A stretch of DNA of 64,000 bases from Chrysoperla carnea (lineage: Eukaryota; Arthropoda; Insecta; Neuroptera; Chrysopidae): assembly GCF_905475395.1 (NCBI RefSeq), contig NC_058337.1, forward strand, positions 86,174,368-86,238,367, given 5' to 3'. The notes under the pieces were generated by a model. The model saw only the letters and a list, made by a program, of their open reading frames with translations, was not told where the DNA came from and did not search any database. A program made the translations under genes and the position numbers. Of this stretch, positions 60,376 to 64,000 are shown piece after piece; positions within the stretch are counted from its first letter, which is position 1, and every line of letters begins with the position of its first letter.

Positions 60376-62159
60376 AAATTAAAATTGGTAAGTTCAATCT
60401 CCATTCATAAAAGTTTTATACGTGAAACCTAACCCAACATTTTGCTTGTTTTTATTTGTGTTCATTTAAAAGTATAGTTTTGTGTTTTTTGTTTGAATTT
60501 TCGGTAATTTTTTATGGAAAATCGATCATTTTCACTTTATGTTTAATATTGATAGTGTTGAAAATTGAAAAATTACTTGGTTTTATAAAAATATTTGATA
60601 AATTTACTACAGGTGAAGCAAAAAACCTACAATCTCGTAATCATGGATCTACTCTTCAACGAGATGTTTATTGTACAGTTTCTTTGGATCAAGAAGAAAT
60701 TTTTCGTACGACAACGATGGAAAAAACTCTGAAGTAAGTTAAATTTAATTTTCAAATTTTTGTTTTGATTTTCAACTCCTTTACAATAGTTAATATAAAA
60801 AATTGTTAAGTACTTCAGCAAAAAGTTTCATTTGGTCATACTAAATCTATCTAAAATGTACCCTAAAGCTCTTAAGTAATCGGAATAATTAATCATTTAA
60901 TTATTGGTTCTTTAAGGATGCCTCATTCAAAGATTAAAATGAATTTCAGTGTTCTCTTGTGGACAAAAGAATACCACCATGAGACACTGCTGTCTCGGTG
61001 GAAATTAAGTAATTTCTAATTATTTTGTATTCGAATTTGGTATTTCTATTAAATGGAATATATTGCTAGGACTGGCGATTGAATAAAAATTGAATTATGC
61101 ATAATTAGTTGCAATTCAAAGGAGGTGTCAGATTTCATTCGAAATTTTGAATTTTTGGATTGTTTTAACTCTCTAAAAGTTTAGAAAGATCAAATGTAAC
61201 TTTTAGACCAAAAACTACAGTTAATATCGACTCATATTTGAGTCTTTTGCTCAAAACAAAAATTAAACTTAATGACCTAATTTTTTGAGCATCTTCTTTT
61301 AATAATTGGACTAATATATAATTTCTTTGATTTTAGCCCATTTTTTGGAGAAGAATTCCAATTTGAAGTACCACGACGATTTCGTTATTTATCGATCTAC
61401 GTATACGATCGAGACAGACATTTAAAACAGGATAAAGTGTTAGGAAAAGTAGCAATCAAACGTGAAGATCTTGGTCGTTATCCAAACAAAGATCATTGGT
61501 TTCCAATACGACCTGTGGATGCGGATAGTGAAGTGCAAGGTAAAGCAAATGTGGAAATAAAATTTGATTCAGTGATATCGAAAAATAATACATTTGGTGC
61601 AAACAATCGTATGAGTATTAAAATATTAGAGTGTGTGGATCTAACGCTTAAAAATGGTAACTGTGATCCGTATGCCACGGTGACAGTGACTTATTCGAAT
61701 GTGAAAAAAATTACGAAACGGACAAAAGTGAAAAAGAAAACTACATGCCCACAATTCGATGAAGTGTTCACATTTGATACGTCGGAGAGTGGTTCGCGTA
61801 GTAGTGATTGTGGATATGGAGTGAATACAGAAGGTGAAGTATGTGAAGTGTGTATTGCATTGTGGCATGATATGGGTATGGGTGTGGAGGACTTGTTTTT
61901 GGGTGAAGTTCGAATACAGTTACGTGGTAATGCATCTCATTCAAATAATGCATGGTATTATTTACAACCTCGTCGGTGTCAAGATCGAGCTGGTGTTATG
62001 AAAACAGTGTCATGTTCAACACCTCCCGGCACACGGTTATCTGGTGATAATTCCTTAGGATCGTTACGATTGCAAGTATATTATACAGCGGATTGTGTGT
62101 TTCCAAGTGTTGTTTATTATCCATTGAGAAATTTGTTGTTAGAAAGCGTTAATGTTCAA
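60333..62159 (+). CDS. Gap1: Ras GTPase-activating protein of the Gap1/RASA3 type, 5' part (tandem C2 domains), runs off the window
   Basis: Three coding exons are visible: 60333-60387 (donor GTAAGT), 60613-60733 (GTAAGT) and 61337-62159 (GTAAGT), giving residues 1-333. The first C2 domain spans about residues 10-125. It starts with KIKIGEAKNL, has the calcium-loop aspartates D36 (RDVYC) and D83/D85/D91 (DRDRHLKQD), and continues with LGKVAI. After the family-typical DADSEVQGK linker comes a second C2 domain at about 148-275 with D169 in [14 protein letters not shown] and WYYLQPR. The segment ending PLRNLLLES leads into the GAP region in the RASA2/RASA3/Gap1 family. The family protein is about 800 residues and adds RasGAP, PH and Btk-type zinc domains, which must lie downstream of 64000. 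Family role: C2/PH-mediated membrane recruitment and stimulation of Ras GTP hydrolysis, dampening receptor tyrosine kinase signalling. The chosen ATG has a strong context (GCCATGG). Confidence 0.93.
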
Positions 62160-64000
62160 GTAAGTTTTGAAATTGTCTAATTTGTTTAGGGAAGATTATG
62201 TATTTGTGAATCGGTTATGAAGTTTCTAGTTTTTTCAAAGAAGTTCTAAATTCTGGTAGATTTTCCAACAACATTCGACAAACCTGCTAAAGAAGACTAT
62301 CTATTTTTTTTTAAATAAAATGACTTCGAATAAATATTTGCTGTTTACCAAAATTTTATTAAGTTTTATATGAATTTCTTAAGGCAGAACAAAACATTTT
62401 TGTACAACCGCTGTGTTGAGATCTTAAAAATATTCTCGGATATACATTTTAAGATATTATTTACCAAAAACTCATATTTTGAAATAATGTGCCTAATATC
62501 TCTCCATTGAGATTGTCATTTATTTTTTTTAAATTTTGCACTTTTTGTCGAAAAATTGGTAAAAGGGTATAGTCGTTGAAAAACATTTTCCTCCAAACAC
62601 ATATTTTTCTGAAATAGTTAAACAATAGCGATTTTCACGTAACGTTTTGACGCCAGAAAAAACCTGTTTTCCTGGTATTTTAAATAGTTACCGGGCAATG
62701 AAATAAAAACTGATAGTAAGTACCAGATAGTAAATATCTCATCCTAGACCAAAAAGTAATTTTCCCGAACCGTTTCACCATATTTGACTATTAATTTGTT
62801 TTATTTATACGAAAATGATCGCTAACGTTTAACAATTTCAAAAAACTGCATTTCGTAGGAAAAGCCCAAGCCCGGAGTCTGGTTGCTGATCTTGATCCAT
62901 AGCAGTCCGGATGCTTTACTACCTACTAAATACACAAACTATTATTCATGAATCATGTGAAACGTGTAATGCAAAATTCGAAAAGATAGTACATTTGAAG
63001 TGATTTATTATTATTTGTATTTATATTTGAGAACGATAAGAAATTTGAATGAAATAGAAATAAAATTTTGGCCCCTCCAAGAATACTTTAAATAATAATA
63101 GGCTTATTATACAATTTTTCTTATTTCGGGAACTTTAAATGAATTTAAAAAATATGTTAGCATGGGCAATCATAAAATTTTTTTAAAAAATAAAAAAGAT
63201 GGATAAGTGTTTTACCAAACTTGACAATTTAGTAAAGCCCCATAAGAATTTTTCCGAAAGGTACAACAGACATTTTCGATGAAAGGCAAATCATAACAAA
63301 TTTTAGCATACGATAAATTTATGTGGCGTCTTCGATGTCTTCCAACCTGAGAATAGGAAGTAAATAGTTTGATATTTAAAAGATAAAACTAATCTGATGA
63401 TAGATAGGTTGGCGCTCATTGATAGTTTCAAATTTTTCTAATTCAATATTATAATCAGTTGGCGACAAAGATTTGATATTAAGAGTTCGTTTAAACCAAA
63501 GCGGCACCGAGTAAGAAAGATTGTTCGATGTATATGTATGAGCACTCGTATCTACACTCTCTCTTGTTCAGCGCCACTTTGGTTTGAAAGAACTGTACAA
63601 TGTTATCAAAATATTTTATTGTTTTCAAAAAACTTAAGTAAATATATATTTCTGGAAATATTAGTAGCCCAACTATGGCTCAAACAGAAATTCTTTTGCC
63701 AACAGGTTTTAATGAAAAATTGATAATCTTATAAATAAAAAATTTATCTAATTTTAAACTTCAAATTTTCAAAACTCTCCGGTCGAGAATGCAATGGTGT
63801 GATTGTTCACAAATCTAGGAAATTGATTTCCACTCATATCGATCCAAATTTATGAAATTAGACGATACAAATAATACGCAGTTTGGACTAATGGTCAATT
63901 TGTGCGATAATTTAATAAAAAAAAAAAGATTCAATGATTAGTAAGTTTTAGGTATCAGGATTACATTCGCACGCTTTGCGTAGCATCCACAATTAATTCG
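62160..64000 (+). other. Gap1 intron 3 (start of), no further exon seen
   Basis: After the GTAAGT donor no segment in any frame resembles the next expected family sequence (start of the GAP domain). The stretch is AT-rich non-coding DNA apart from a foldback copy at 63482-63595. Confidence 0.6.
63482..63595. repeat. Decayed relative of the 35582-35698 hairpin
   Basis: AGAGTTCGTTTAAACCAAAG and CGGCACCGAG pair imperfectly with the right arm (TTGTTCAGCGCCACTTTGGT, TTGAAAGAAC). The loop (GATGTATATGTATGAGCACT, CGTATC) is the reverse complement of the loop at 35627-35653, so the element is inverted relative to the first. It lies in Gap1 intron 3. Confidence 0.75.

Noticed and set aside
61493..61953. 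Minus-strand ORFs opposite the third Gap1 exon
   Set aside because: Shadows of the conserved C2-domain frame on the other strand.

Overview
This is an AT-rich animal nuclear window with introns, GT-AG splice junctions, a juvenile-hormone-binding/takeout-type gene and a Gap1/RASA3-type RasGAP gene. Together these point to an insect. The order cannot be fixed from the sequence, and nothing bacterial or organellar was seen.

Only two genes are well supported, both on the + strand. The first is a five-exon secreted takeout-like protein (6581-20767, 259 residues when the exons are joined), with a 10.1 kb first intron. The second is the 5' end of a Ras GTPase-activating protein (first three coding exons, 60333-62159, 333 residues covering two C2 domains). 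Its catalytic part must lie beyond position 64000. The roughly 39 kb between them has no gene I can defend.

The rest is mostly mobile-element sediment. Its parts are: a hAT-type MITE with an exact 8-bp target duplication (1917-2113); a tRNA-derived SINE (4497-4750) that shares its 3' tail with LINE fragments near 36-39 kb; a decayed copy of a repetitive protein family (4957-5503); piggyBac-like MITEs with TTAA sites (17767-18413, 35130-35290, 36306-36867, 54153-55157); a pogo/Tigger-like MITE (34384-34791); non-autonomous Helitrons (16540-16653, 40906-41236, 42820-43297); and several foldback elements (28127-28691, 32014-32596, 35582-35698, 40372-40905, 47551-47748, 63482-63595).

A roughly 550-bp dispersed repeat, here called family A, occurs at least 15 times. 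It is dense from 41.6 to 55.8 kb and its prevailing orientation flips at an inverted repeat centred near 52.4 kb. A 1841-bp direct tandem duplication (35665-37505 and 37506-39346) is about 99.8% identical between copies, and its left breakpoint lies inside a perfect 45-bp hairpin arm.

The two genes show no sign of working together. One is a secreted lipophilic-ligand carrier and the other a membrane-recruited Ras regulator. The points most worth a second look are the intronic miRNA-like hairpin (14136-14214), the family-A polarity switch with its palindrome, the duplication nucleated at a hairpin, and the LINE/SINE/MITE composite at 36-39 kb.
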